Assembly (NCBI RefSeq): GCF_004168035.1
Contig: NZ_SDPU01000034.1
Span: forward strand, 186,001 to 250,000
DNA from: Nocardioides iriomotensis
Lineage (GTDB): Bacteria > Actinomycetota > Actinomycetes > Propionibacteriales > Nocardioidaceae
DNA: 64,000 bases
Reading direction: 5' to 3'
Part shown: in pieces, positions 16,727 through 24,206 of the stretch
Layout of the letters: each line of letters begins with the position of its first letter
Position numbering within the stretch: position 1 is the first letter of the stretch
Translations under genes and position numbers: made by a program
The notes under the pieces: model-generated
What the model was told of the DNA's origin: nothing
The model's database searches: none
Seen by the model: only the letters and a program-made list of their open reading frames with translations

Positions 16727-17007
16727 CGCGACCCTCCGCTCGTGCTCTGCTTGCGGCGGGCTGCCCGGTCACGTGCCGTCGCGTTCTCGCTGAGCTTGAA
16801 GGCGAGGAACGTGAGGCCCGAGACGATCGGGATCAGCAGGAACTGGAACCAGTAGAAGAACGGGAAGCCACCCAGGGCGGGGGTCTCCGAGTCGTACATC
16901 CACACCAGGAGCGGGACGACCGCACCGACGGCGAGCAGGACGCCCACGACGGTCCAGGTTGGTCGGGTGGACGGTGCTGCGCCCGACGGGGGACGGGAGT
17001 CAGACAT
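16723..17007 (-). CDS. DUF3311 membrane protein, symporter partner (94 aa)
   Basis: A small protein with two membrane spans (about residues 17-37 and 50-68) containing the DUF3311-type segment GFPFFYWFQFLLIPI. Such genes sit directly upstream of SSS symporters and are thought to assist them. A GGAGGTG ribosome-binding site lies before the ATG at 17007. The stop overlaps the symporter start (GTGA). Confidence 0.86.
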   Translation of the reverse strand: MSDSRPPSGAAPSTRPTWTVVGVLLAVGAVVPLLVWMYDSETPALGGFPFFYWFQFLLIPIVSGLTFLAFKLSENATARDRAARRKQSTSGGSR

Positions 17008-17145
17008 GGCGAATCACCTCCGAGAACTAGCGCCCGCGCGAGAGTAGTGACGGGCACCCTCGCAGAGGGAGTACCCGCGGAGGGGGTCGCTCAACGGTAT
17101 TTCCGGTGCGGCGAACGGTCTTTTCGTACCGGCCTTCCGGACGAA

Positions 17146-17988
17146 TCAGCCCAAGAAGTGCGGGTTGGCCAGCTTGAGGTGGTCGATCAGCGTCAGCAGC
17201 AGGTCGGCACGCTGCGCCGGCGGCTTCGGGGCGAGCGCGAGCTGGAGGTGCAGCGCCCGCAGAAACGGCTGCACGTTGCCCGCGACGGCGTAGGGGTCGC
17301 TGGCGCGCTCGAAGTCGGGCTGGGCCTTGGCGGCCAGCCGGGCCAGCCACGGGTCGACGACGTCGGTGCCGAGCAGGTCGCGGCGCAGGATCTGCATCGT
17401 CGCGAGCGCCAGCCGGTCGTCCTCGCCGTGCAGCAGCCGGTCGGACTCGCTGAGCACCCGGTCGGCGATCACGTCGAGCAGCACGGTGAGCTCGAGGCGG
17501 CCGAGGGCGGGCGACTGGGCCAGCGTGGCCAGCACGTCGGCGCCGTGGGCCACGGCGTGCGCCCAGCCCTTGCCGTGGACGTAGCCGCGCACGTCGCGCT
17601 CGCGCACCAGCCAGCCCGCGGCCCGGTCGCCCCAGCGCAGGATCGTGTCGGGGGGTACGACGCGCATCTCGGTGTCGCGGGAGACGCACTCGGCGAGGAT
17701 CAGCGCGCTGAAGCTGCGCCGGAACACCGTGTCGGTGCCGCGCTCGCCGATCCCGACCATGAGGCCGGCCGCCATGCCGTCGCCGAGGCCCTGGAGCAGG
17801 TCGTCGTAGACGCCCTCGGACACCCAGGTGGCGAGCACCTCGTAGGCGATCCCGTCGCGCAGCCGCGGGTCGGTGTCGCCGAGCATGGCGGTGAGCTCGG
17901 ACGTCAGGTCGGCCAGGGAGCGGTCCGTCGGGACCTTGTGGCCCTCGGCCACGACACGGTCCCAGAACGCCGACTCCATGTCGGCCAT
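17146..17988 (-). CDS. DUF2785 domain protein (about 280 aa)
   Basis: An all-helical soluble protein matching the DUF2785 family, for which no biochemical function is established. The HEAT-like helices include SDRLLHGEDDRLALATMQILRRDLLG. The ATG at 17988 gives the more usual N-terminus (MADMESAFWDRVV); a longer in-frame start at 18018 would run almost into the divergent kinase promoter. The next gene on the strand is 138 bases away and has its own ribosome-binding site. Confidence 0.7.
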   Translation of the reverse strand: MADMESAFWDRVVAEGHKVPTDRSLADLTSELTAMLGDTDPRLRDGIAYEVLATWVSEGVYDDLLQGLGDGMAAGLMVGIGERGTDTVFRRSFSALILAECVSRDTEMRVVPPDTILRWGDRAAGWLVRERDVRGYVHGKGWAHAVAHGADVLATLAQSPALGRLELTVLLDVIADRVLSESDRLLHGEDDRLALATMQILRRDLLGTDVVDPWLARLAAKAQPDFERASDPYAVAGNVQPFLRALHLQLALAPKPPAQRADLLLTLIDHLKLANPHFLG

Positions 17989-18043
17989 CCTGCCATTCCG
18001 CACCCCCGATCCGGGCATCGGGAGTCCACGGATTCGTCCCGGA

Positions 18044-18049
18044 TAGCCT
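18044..18049 (+). promoter_or_regulatory. -10 element of a leaderless pdtaS-like transcript
   Basis: TAGCCT is followed by 7 bases and the GTG start at 18057, with no Shine-Dalgarno. Confidence 0.6.
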
Positions 18050-18056
18050 TTTCCGC

Positions 18057-19514
18057 GTGCCGTCGCTGACCGAGCTCGTGCGGGCCCACACCGACCTCGA
18101 CGACGAGGACGTCGCGTGGCTGCAGATGCTGCTCGCCGACTGGCAGATCATCGCCGACCTGTCCTTCGCCGACCTGGTGCTCTGGCTGCCCGACCGGGCG
18201 GGCAGCGGCTTCTGGGCGGGGGCGCAGATGCGGCCCACCACCGGTCCCACGGCGTACGTCGACGACCTGGTGGGCGCCTTCGTCCCGGCCGGGCGGCGAC
18301 CGCTGCTCGACTCGGCCTACGAGCGGGAGCGGGTGGCCCGGGAGGGCGACCCGGAGTGGCGCGACGACATCCCGGTGCGGGTCGAGGCGATCCCGGTGCG
18401 CCGCGGCGAGCGGATCCTGGCCGTGATCGGCCGCAACACCAACCTGCTCGGCGTGCGCACCCCGAGCCGGCTCGAGCTGTCCTACCTGCAGACCGCGACC
18501 GACCTGACCCAGATGATCGCCGGGGGGCACTTCCCGATCCCCGGGCAGCGCTCCGACCACGCCGACTCCCCGCGGGTGGGGGACGGGTTCGTGCGGATCG
18601 ACGCGGGCGGCCGGGTCACCTACGCCAGCCCCAACGCGCTGTCGGTCTACCGCCGCCTCGGGCTGCAGGCGGACCTGACCGGGCTCAACCTGGCCGACGC
18701 CACCCGTGCGCTGGTGCCGCCCAAGCGCCGTCCCGACGAGGAGACGCTCTCGGCCGTGCTCGGCGGCCGGATGCCGCGCGACACCGAGATCGGCGACGGC
18801 GACACGGTGCTGATCGTGCGGGCGATCCCGCTCCGGCCGGAGGGCGAGCACCTCGGTGCGCTGGTGCTGCTCCGCGACGTGACCGACCTGCGCCGGCGGG
18901 ACCGGGAGCTGGTCACCAAGGACGCCACGATCCGCGAGATCCACCACCGGGTGAAGAACAACCTGCAGACCGTGGCCGCGCTGCTGCGACTGCAGGCCCG
19001 GCGGATCGACGTACCCGAGGGCCGTGCTGCCCTGGAGGAGGCCGTGCGCAGGGTCGGGTCCATCGCGATCGTGCACGACACCCTGAGCCAGAACTTCGAC
19101 GAGACCGTGGACTTCGACGAGGTCGCCGACCGGCTCCGGGTGATGGTGACCGAGGTGAGCTCGCCGGACGCGCCCGTCGAGACGCGGCGCGACGGGACCT
19201 TCGGGACGATCACGGCGGAGGTCGCCACCCCGCTGGCGATGGTGCTGACCGAGGTGCTGCAGAACGCCGTCGAGCACGGCTTCCGGGAGGGTCCGGGCGC
19301 GCTGGTGGTCTCGGTGCGCCGCTGGGGGGAGCGGCTGCTGGTCCGCATCGAGGACGACGGGGTCGGCCTGCCCGCGGGCTTCGACCCCGCGGAGTCCACC
19401 AGCCTCGGCCTGTCGATCGTCCGGACGCTGGTCGAGTCCGAGCTCGGCGGACGGCTGGAGATGGGCCCGCGCCCGGGCGGCGGCACCCGCGTGCTGCTGG
19501 ACCTGCCCGCCTGA
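18057..19514 (+). CDS. Sensor histidine kinase of the PdtaS type (485 aa)
   Basis: A soluble two-component kinase. An N-terminal GAF-like domain (about residues 1-150) and a PAS domain (about 178-280) precede a HisKA_2 domain whose phosphoacceptor is in IREIHHRVKNNLQTV. The ATPase domain follows, with the N box VLTEVLQNAVEHGF, G1 IEDDGVGLPAGF and the G2 region STSLGLSIVRTLV. This domain order is that of mycobacterial PdtaS, which phosphorylates the ANTAR-domain regulator PdtaR. No ANTAR protein is in this window. A strong terminator lies 30 bases downstream. Confidence 0.9.
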   Translation: MPSLTELVRAHTDLDDEDVAWLQMLLADWQIIADLSFADLVLWLPDRAGSGFWAGAQMRPTTGPTAYVDDLVGAFVPAGRRPLLDSAYERERVAREGDPEWRDDIPVRVEAIPVRRGERILAVIGRNTNLLGVRTPSRLELSYLQTATDLTQMIAGGHFPIPGQRSDHADSPRVGDGFVRIDAGGRVTYASPNALSVYRRLGLQADLTGLNLADATRALVPPKRRPDEETLSAVLGGRMPRDTEIGDGDTVLIVRAIPLRPEGEHLGALVLLRDVTDLRRRDRELVTKDATIREIHHRVKNNLQTVAALLRLQARRIDVPEGRAALEEAVRRVGSIAIVHDTLSQNFDETVDFDEVADRLRVMVTEVSSPDAPVETRRDGTFGTITAEVATPLAMVLTEVLQNAVEHGFREGPGALVVSVRRWGERLLVRIEDDGVGLPAGFDPAESTSLGLSIVRTLVESELGGRLEMGPRPGGGTRVLLDLPA

Positions 19515-19545
19515 GCCGGCGTCCCGGCCTAGCCCGGGGGTGCAA

Positions 19546-19576
19546 CAGGCCGCCCGTGCGGCGCGCGGGCGGCCTG
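19546..19576. terminator. Intrinsic terminator between pdtaS-like gene and whiB1
   Basis: An 11-bp perfect stem (CAGGCCGCCCG and complement) with a 9-base loop lies between two convergent genes and can serve both. Confidence 0.8.
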
Positions 19577-19594
19577 GTCTGACGTCGGCGGGGT

Positions 19595-19846
19595 CTAGGC
19601 GGTGCGCACCTTGGCACGCGCGTTGCGGCGCTTCAGCGCGCGACGCTCGTCCTCGCTGAGACCGCCCCAGACGCCGTGGTCCTGTCCCGCCTCGAGCGCC
19701 CAGGCGAGGCACTGCTCGCGGACGTCGCAACGACGGCACACCTGCTTGGCCTCCTCGATCTGGAGGATGGCCGGACCGGTGTTGCCGATCGGGAAGAACA
19801 GCTCCGGATCCTCGTCGAGGCATGCAGAGCGGTGGCGCCAATCCAT
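19595..19846 (-). CDS. whiB1: WhiB-family iron-sulfur regulator, WhiB1-like (83 aa)
   Basis: A WhiB protein that should hold a [4Fe-4S] cluster through four cysteines: Cys9 (SACLDEDPELFFP), then the CRRCDVREQC group (Cys37, Cys40, Cys46). The GVWGGLSEDERRALKRR segment is the G[VI]WGG turn plus a basic helix that contacts DNA and region 4 of the main sigma factor. Length and the short C-terminus fit WhiB1. An AAGGAG ribosome-binding site precedes the ATG at 19846. The upstream region contains a CRP-like palindrome, in keeping with the CRP control known for mycobacterial whiB1. Confidence 0.9.
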   Translation of the reverse strand: MDWRHRSACLDEDPELFFPIGNTGPAILQIEEAKQVCRRCDVREQCLAWALEAGQDHGVWGGLSEDERRALKRRNARAKVRTA

Positions 19847-19938
19847 GGCGGCTGACTCCTTGTCGTGTCTGTGGGCCGGTTTGGCTCGAGCGTGACGAAC
19901 CGCCGGTTCCGTGCGGTGCTGCGTGAGGGCCTCACGGT

Positions 19939-19954
19939 TGTGAACCTGTTCACG
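19939..19954 (-). promoter_or_regulatory. CRP-like operator upstream of whiB1 (TGTGA-N6-TCACG)
   Basis: TGTGAACCTGTTCACG is a near-perfect palindrome matching the CRP/FNR-family site TGTGA-N6-TCACA at 9 of 10 fixed positions. It lies about 93 bases upstream of the whiB1 ATG. Binding by a cAMP receptor protein is inferred from mycobacterial whiB1. Confidence 0.55.
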
Positions 19955-20240
19955 AAGCCCGACCCTGTCCGTCTGGTCGCGGGAGGGCCGGAGGTGGTCA
20001 TGGCGACAGGCGCAATCGTCCTGGTGACCTGTGACCTGTTCTAGCCTGGCAAGAGATCCGGGTCCGATCAACCCCCGCCGCTGGTCACTTTCGTCACAAC
20101 CTGACGAATTTACCGCCACGACCGGGTCCAACCCCGCGGGATCCGTCGTCCGTGCCGCCTGCGTACCCCGGATCCGTGCCGTCATGCCCCCCACGCCGCT
20201 CGTCCAGCCCACCTCCGTGCCGGGCGCGTCCGGCGGTGCG

Positions 20241-20246
20241 TAGCCT
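20241..20246 (+). promoter_or_regulatory. -10 element of a near-leaderless membrane-protein transcript
   Basis: TAGCCT is followed by 8 bases and the GTG at 20255. Confidence 0.5.
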
Positions 20247-20254
20247 TGGCTTCC

Positions 20255-20659
20255 GTGACCGGACCCGCGCCCGACGCCACCGCCGCCCCCTCCGAGCGGC
20301 CCGCGCCCTTGACTGTGGCCGCGTCGCTGGCGGGGATCGAGGCCGCGCTCCTGGTGCTCTTCGGCGTCGCCGAGCTGTTCTCGCTGACCGGCGCCCGGGT
20401 CGCGATGGGCCTCACCACGACCGCGTTCTTCCTCGTGTACGGCGCCGGCCTGGCGTTCTGCGCCTGGCGACTGGCCCGGCTGGAGTCGTGGGCCCGCGCC
20501 CCGGTAGTGCTGGCCCAGCTCATCCAGCTCGGTGTCGCCTGGAGCTTCAAGTCCGGCTCCACGACGGTCGTCGCGGTCGCGCTGGCGCTGGTGGCGCTGG
20601 TGGTGATCGCCGGGATCTTCCACCCTCGGTCGCTCTCGTCGCTGGCCGAGCGGGACTGA
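20255..20659 (+). CDS. Small four-span membrane protein of unknown function (134 aa)
   Basis: Hydrophobic helices at about residues 23-45, 50-70, 85-100 and 105-125, with a short polar N-terminal tail rich in Ala and Pro. No family motif is recognised. The GTG at 20255 fits the spacing from the TAGCCT -10; a TTG three codons earlier is less likely. It is convergent with the SigF-family gene, with a weak CCGAC/GTCGG hairpin between them. Confidence 0.7.
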   Translation: MTGPAPDATAAPSERPAPLTVAASLAGIEAALLVLFGVAELFSLTGARVAMGLTTTAFFLVYGAGLAFCAWRLARLESWARAPVVLAQLIQLGVAWSFKSGSTTVVAVALALVALVVIAGIFHPRSLSSLAERD

Positions 20660-20701
20660 CCAGCCCCTGCCGACGACCGGTGTCGGTGGTCCAGCGGCGG
20701 G

Positions 20702-21511
20702 TCAGTCGAGCGTCCCGGGCTCCTGGGACAGCGACTCCCGGAGCTGGGCGAGCGTGCGCGCGAGCAGCCGCGACACGTGCATCTGCGAGATGCCGATCTC
20801 AGCGGCGATCTGCGACTGGGTCATGCCGCGGAAGAACCGCAGCGTGAGGATGTGCTTCTCGCGCGGGTCGAGCGCCTCGAGCAGCGGCTTGATCGTCTCG
20901 CGGTTCTCGACGTGCGAGAGCGCCTCGTCGTCCTCGCCGATGACGTCGATCATGCTCAGCGCGCTGTCCTCGCTGTTGTCCGGCGCGTCGAGCGAGAGCG
21001 TGGAGTAGGCGTTGGCCGACTCCAGGCCCTCGATGATCTCCTCGTCGGAGACGCCGACCTTCCGCGCGAGCTCGCTCACGGTGGGGGAGCGGCCGAGGTC
21101 CTGGGTCAGCTCCGCGGTCGCGGACGAGATCGTGATCCGCAGCTCCTGCAGCCGGCGCGGCACGCGGATCGCCCAGCCCCGGTCGCGGAAGTGCCGCTTG
21201 ATCTCGCCGACGATCGTCGGGGTCGCGTAGGTCGAGAACTCCACGCCGCGCTCGAGGTCGAACCGGTCGATCGCCTTGATCAGGCCGATCGTGCCGACCT
21301 GGAGCAGGTCGTCGAACGGCTCGCCGCGGTTGAGGAACCGGCGGGCGAAGTGCTCGACGAGCGGCAGGTGCAGCCGGACCAGCTGGTCGCGCACCTCGGC
21401 GCGCTCGGCCTCGGAGAGGTCGGTCGCCAGCTCGTGGAAGAGGGCCACGCTCCGCGTTCGCATCTCCGCGAGCGACTCGCGCCCCTCCTCGGCGGTCATC
21501 CCCCGGCTCAC
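20702..21511 (-). CDS. SigB/SigF-family stress sigma factor (about 269 aa)
   Basis: A group 3 sigma factor with all three main regions: region 2 (PFDDLLQVGTIGLIKAIDRFDLERGVEFSTYATPTIVGEIKRHFRDRGWAIRVPRR, about residues 65-120), region 3 (LTQDLGRSPTVSELARKVGVSDEEI) and region 4 (LTLRFFRGMTQSQIAAEIGISQMHVSRLLART). No region 1.1 is present. The GTG at 21511 overlaps the rsbW-like stop (GTGA); an ATG at 21499 is an alternative start. Coupling to an anti-sigma kinase gene indicates partner-switching control by STAS proteins such as that at 63349. Confidence 0.9.
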   Translation of the reverse strand: MSRGMTAEEGRESLAEMRTRSVALFHELATDLSEAERAEVRDQLVRLHLPLVEHFARRFLNRGEPFDDLLQVGTIGLIKAIDRFDLERGVEFSTYATPTIVGEIKRHFRDRGWAIRVPRRLQELRITISSATAELTQDLGRSPTVSELARKVGVSDEEIIEGLESANAYSTLSLDAPDNSEDSALSMIDVIGEDDEALSHVENRETIKPLLEALDPREKHILTLRFFRGMTQSQIAAEIGISQMHVSRLLARTLAQLRESLSQEPGTLD

Positions 21512-21891
21512 TCCGGCTCGGCCGTGTTGCGGGACAGGGTGATGGTGAGACGGTCTCCGTGGACCTCGGCGCTCACCGACGAGGTGAGGGCGGCGAGGAC
21601 GGTCCAGGCGAAGCCGTCGCGGCTCGGCTGGCGCGGCTGGTCGCACACGGCCGACACGGCGACGTCGAGCCGGCCCGTGCCGAGCGTGAACGCGCAGGTG
21701 AGGTCGGAGCCCTCCTTGGCCTGGGGCAGCACCATGGCGCAGGCCTCGTCGACCGCGATCCGCAGGTCCTCGATGTCGTCGAGGGTGAAGTCCAGCCGCG
21801 CGGCGAGCCCGGCGGTCGCCGTACGGAGGACGGCGAGGAACGCGGAGTCGGCGGGGATCCGGAGCTCGACGTCCGGGGTGGAACCGGACAC
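21508..21891 (-). CDS. RsbW-like anti-sigma factor / serine kinase (127 aa)
   Basis: A GHKL-fold ATPase of the RsbW type. The N box is in DIEDLRIAVDEACAMVL (residues 41-57), and the C-terminal part is the DRLTITL strand. The G1/G2 loops are short and divergent, so kinase activity is less certain than sigma binding. It starts with GTG at 21891 behind a good AGGGAGG site and overlaps the sigma gene by four bases. It should hold the SigF-family factor inactive until an unphosphorylated STAS antagonist binds. Confidence 0.82.
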   Translation of the reverse strand: MSGSTPDVELRIPADSAFLAVLRTATAGLAARLDFTLDDIEDLRIAVDEACAMVLPQAKEGSDLTCAFTLGTGRLDVAVSAVCDQPRQPSRDGFAWTVLAALTSSVSAEVHGDRLTITLSRNTAEPE

Positions 21892-21930
21892 GCGGGTACC
21901 TCCCTTTGCTTGCTCTTCACGTGCGACGAC

Positions 21931-21969
21931 GGGGTCGGAAGCCCACCCGGGGGATGGGCAACCGACCCC
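21931..21969 (-). terminator. Intrinsic terminator downstream of sodN (distal)
   Basis: An 8-bp stem (GGGGTCGG with CCGACCCC) carries a second inner stem (GCCCA with TGGGC). It is the second of two hairpins separating sodN from the rsbW-like gene. Confidence 0.65.
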
Positions 21970-21984
21970 GCCAGCAGCTGCCGA

Positions 21985-22010
21985 GGCCGTCTCTCCCGAG
22001 GCGGACGGCC
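21985..22010 (-). terminator. Intrinsic terminator downstream of sodN (proximal)
   Basis: A 7-bp stem (GGCCGTC with GACGGCC) and 12-base loop, 20 bases after the sodN stop. Confidence 0.6.
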
Positions 22011-22030
22011 CACAGTCTGTCAGGACAGCG

Positions 22031-22432
22031 TCAGGACTTCTTCGTCTCCCAGAAGATTTCGGCGATCTCGTCGATCTTGGCGAGCAGGTCGTCGGCGACC
22101 TTCGCGTCCAGCTCGCCCTTGGTGCCGGTGGCTCCCGCGAGCTTGGTGGCCTCGTTCACGAGGGTGTGCAGCTGGGGGTACTTCTCGAAGTGCGGGGGCT
22201 TGAAGTAGTCGGTCCACAGCACCCAGAGGTGGTGCTTGACCAGCTCCGACCGCTGCTCCTTGATCAGGATGGCGCGGGTGCGGAAGTCGGGGTCGTCGTT
22301 GTCGGCGACCTTGGCGATGATCGCCTTGACGGACTCGGCCTCGATGCGGGCCTGGGCCGGGTCGTAGACGCCGCACGGCAGGTCGCAGTGCGCCTGGACG
22401 TCGATGGTGGGGGCGAAGAGACGGGCGAACAT
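22031..22432 (-). CDS. sodN: Nickel superoxide dismutase precursor (133 aa)
   Basis: NiSOD dismutates superoxide in the cytoplasm. The nickel hook HCDLPCGVY begins at residue 15, after the 14-residue leader MFARLFAPTIDVQA that must be removed so that His1, Cys2 and Cys6 of the mature protein bind nickel. The helical core (QARIEAESVKAI ... HHLWVLWTDYFKPPHFEKYP) matches the Streptomyces enzyme along its whole length. The leader protease gene sodX is divergent, 152 bases away. Streptomyces represses the iron SOD by the nickel regulator Nur; no iron SOD gene is in this window. Confidence 0.96.
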   Translation of the reverse strand: MFARLFAPTIDVQAHCDLPCGVYDPAQARIEAESVKAIIAKVADNDDPDFRTRAILIKEQRSELVKHHLWVLWTDYFKPPHFEKYPQLHTLVNEATKLAGATGTKGELDAKVADDLLAKIDEIAEIFWETKKS

Positions 22433-22493
22433 CCCGGTCACTTGTGGATCCTCTCTGTCGTTGTCGCAGGCACGGGGTGGCGTGCCCGGGTAC

Positions 22494-22512
22494 GTCGTGC
22501 AGGGGTCGTGCA
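22494..22512 (+). promoter_or_regulatory. Direct repeat GTCGTGCA in the sodN-sodX promoter region
   Basis: GTCGTGCA occurs at 22494-22501 and again at 22505-22512, one helical turn apart, between the divergent sodN and sodX genes. It may be an operator; the bound protein is unknown. Confidence 0.35.
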
Positions 22513-22584
22513 AGTCAGCCACCTGCGACACTACTCCCGCGCGAGCGGGGTCTCGCGGGCGGTTCACCAGGAGGTTTGGTACCC

Positions 22585-22893
22585 ATGTCGACGGGAGCCA
22601 CGCGTCCGCCACGTCGGCTCGGGCTGGCCGTGGTGCACGGGCGATCGATGCTCCCGACGCTGCGCGAGGGGGAGCGGCTGCTCGTCCTGCACGGCGCCGT
22701 ACCCCGACCGGGTGGGCTGGCGGTCTGCCGGCTTCCGGCGGGCGTCGTCGCGGTGAAGCGGGTGGAGGCCCGCGGCCCCGGTAGCTGGGCGGTGGTCTCC
22801 GACAACCCCGAGGGTGCGAGCGCGGTGGTCGACGACGGCGACGTGCTGGCCGTCGTGCTGGCCCGGGTCTGGCCGCGCCCCCGCCCGTTCTGA
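22585..22893 (+). CDS. sodX: Nickel-type superoxide dismutase maturation protease (102 aa)
   Basis: A short signal-peptidase-like (S24/S26) serine protease that should cut the 14-residue leader of SodN. The catalytic serine is in VVHGRSMLPTLREGERLLV (residues 16-34) and the general-base lysine in VVAVKRVEA. There is no membrane anchor, as expected for the cytoplasmic SodX enzymes. A CAGGAGG ribosome-binding site precedes the ATG at 22585. Its position divergent from sodN is the usual arrangement. Confidence 0.93.
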   Translation: MSTGATRPPRRLGLAVVHGRSMLPTLREGERLLVLHGAVPRPGGLAVCRLPAGVVAVKRVEARGPGSWAVVSDNPEGASAVVDDGDVLAVVLARVWPRPRPF

Positions 22894-22965
22894 GCGGTTC
22901 CGCGTGGTGCGGGTCACCCATCTTGGCCCTCGGGACGTGCGCCCACGCTGTGGAACACTGCCCGA

Positions 22966-24135
22966 ATGGCCGACACTCGCGAGCAGGATCCCGTCTTCGA
23001 GCTCCACGTGGGCGGCAAGATGGCCATCGTCTCGACCGTGGCGCTCGAGGGCCGCGACGACCTGTCGATGGCCTACACGCCCGGCGTCGCCCGGGTCTGC
23101 GAGGCGATCGCGGCCGAGCCGGCCCTGGCCGACGACTACACCTGGGTCTCCAACACCGTCGCGGTCGTCACCGACGGCACCGCCGTGCTGGGCCTGGGCG
23201 ACATCGGCCCGTCCGCCGCGATGCCGGTGATGGAGGGCAAGGCGGTGCTGTTCAAGCAGTTCGCCGGCGTCGACGCCGTCCCGATCTGCCTGGACACCAA
23301 GGACACCGACGAGATCGTGGAGACGGTCGCGCGGCTCGCCCCGAGCTTCGGCGGGATCAACCTCGAGGACATCTCCGCGCCGCGCTGCTTCGAGATCGAG
23401 GAGCGGCTCAAGGCCCTGCTGGACATCCCGGTCTTCCACGACGACCAGCACGGTACGGCGGTCGTCGCGCTCGCCGCGCTCGAGAACGCCCTGCGGCTGA
23501 CCGGCCGAGCCCACGCCACCACCCGGGTGGTCGTGTCGGGTGCGGGAGCCGCCGGCGTCGCGGTCGCCAAGATCCTGCTCGAGGCCGGCATCACCGACCT
23601 CGCCGTCACCGACCGTCGCGGCGTGCTGCACTCCTCCCGCGGCGACCTGACCCCGGTGAAGAAGGCGCTGGCCGAGCAGACCGCCGACAAGACCGGCCGC
23701 ACCGGCACGCTCGCCGACGTGATGGCGGGGGCCGACGTCTACATCGGCGTCTCCGGCGGCACCGTGCCCGAGGAGGTCGTCGCGACGATGGCCGACGACG
23801 CGATCATCTTCGGGCTCGCCAACCCCAACCCCGAGGTGCACCCCGAGGTGGCCCACCGGCACGCGCGGGTCGTCGCCACCGGCAGGTCCGACTACCCCAA
23901 CCAGATCAACAACGTGCTGGCGTTCCCCGGCATCTTCCGGGGCGCCTTCGACGTGCGCGCCACCGCGATCACCGAGGGCATGAAGCTGGCCGCCGCCGAG
24001 GCGCTGGCCGCCCTCGTCGGCGACGAGCTGAGCGAGGACTTCGTCGTGCCGTCGCCGTTCGACGCCCGCGTCGCCCCGGCCGTCTCCGCCGCGGTCGCCG
24101 CGGCCGCCCGCGCCGAGGGCGTCGCCCGACGCTGA
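22966..24135 (+). CDS. Malic enzyme, NAD(P)-dependent (389 aa)
   Basis: Oxidatively decarboxylates malate to pyruvate. The family motif SMAYTPGVARVC near residue 27 carries the catalytic tyrosine; VLGLGDIGPSAAMPVMEGKAVLFKQF contains the catalytic lysine; FHDDQHGTAVV has the metal-binding acids. The nucleotide site is VVSGAGAAGVAVAKIL near residue 190. It lacks the C-terminal phosphotransacetylase-like domain of the long bacterial MaeB enzymes. Cofactor preference cannot be read safely. No Shine-Dalgarno is evident. Confidence 0.93.
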   Translation: MADTREQDPVFELHVGGKMAIVSTVALEGRDDLSMAYTPGVARVCEAIAAEPALADDYTWVSNTVAVVTDGTAVLGLGDIGPSAAMPVMEGKAVLFKQFAGVDAVPICLDTKDTDEIVETVARLAPSFGGINLEDISAPRCFEIEERLKALLDIPVFHDDQHGTAVVALAALENALRLTGRAHATTRVVVSGAGAAGVAVAKILLEAGITDLAVTDRRGVLHSSRGDLTPVKKALAEQTADKTGRTGTLADVMAGADVYIGVSGGTVPEEVVATMADDAIIFGLANPNPEVHPEVAHRHARVVATGRSDYPNQINNVLAFPGIFRGAFDVRATAITEGMKLAAAEALAALVGDELSEDFVVPSPFDARVAPAVSAAVAAAARAEGVARR

Positions 24136-24193
24136 ACCGCGATCCGCGGCCCGCGTGTGACGTGGGCCCTAAGCCCGGTCACCGCCGGGCCAC

Positions 24194-24199
24194 TAGGGT
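24194..24199 (+). promoter_or_regulatory. -10 element of a leaderless oxidoreductase transcript
   Basis: TAGGGT is followed by 7 bases and the ATG at 24207. A GCCCGG/CCGGGC hairpin just upstream may end the malic enzyme message. Confidence 0.55.
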
Positions 24200-24206
24200 C
24201 GGCAGC

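Larger units (their letters stand above)
19847..20254. other. 408-base divergent regulatory region upstream of whiB1
   Basis: No convincing gene is seen. It contains a CRP-like palindrome (19939-19954), an adjoining imperfect palindrome CGTGA/TCACG (19922-19936), a tandem GTGACCT repeat near 20024-20038, a GTCAC...GTCAC pair near 20085-20098 and the -10 of the next plus-strand gene at 20241. Its length and number of repeated motifs suggest complex control of whiB1. Confidence 0.6.
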
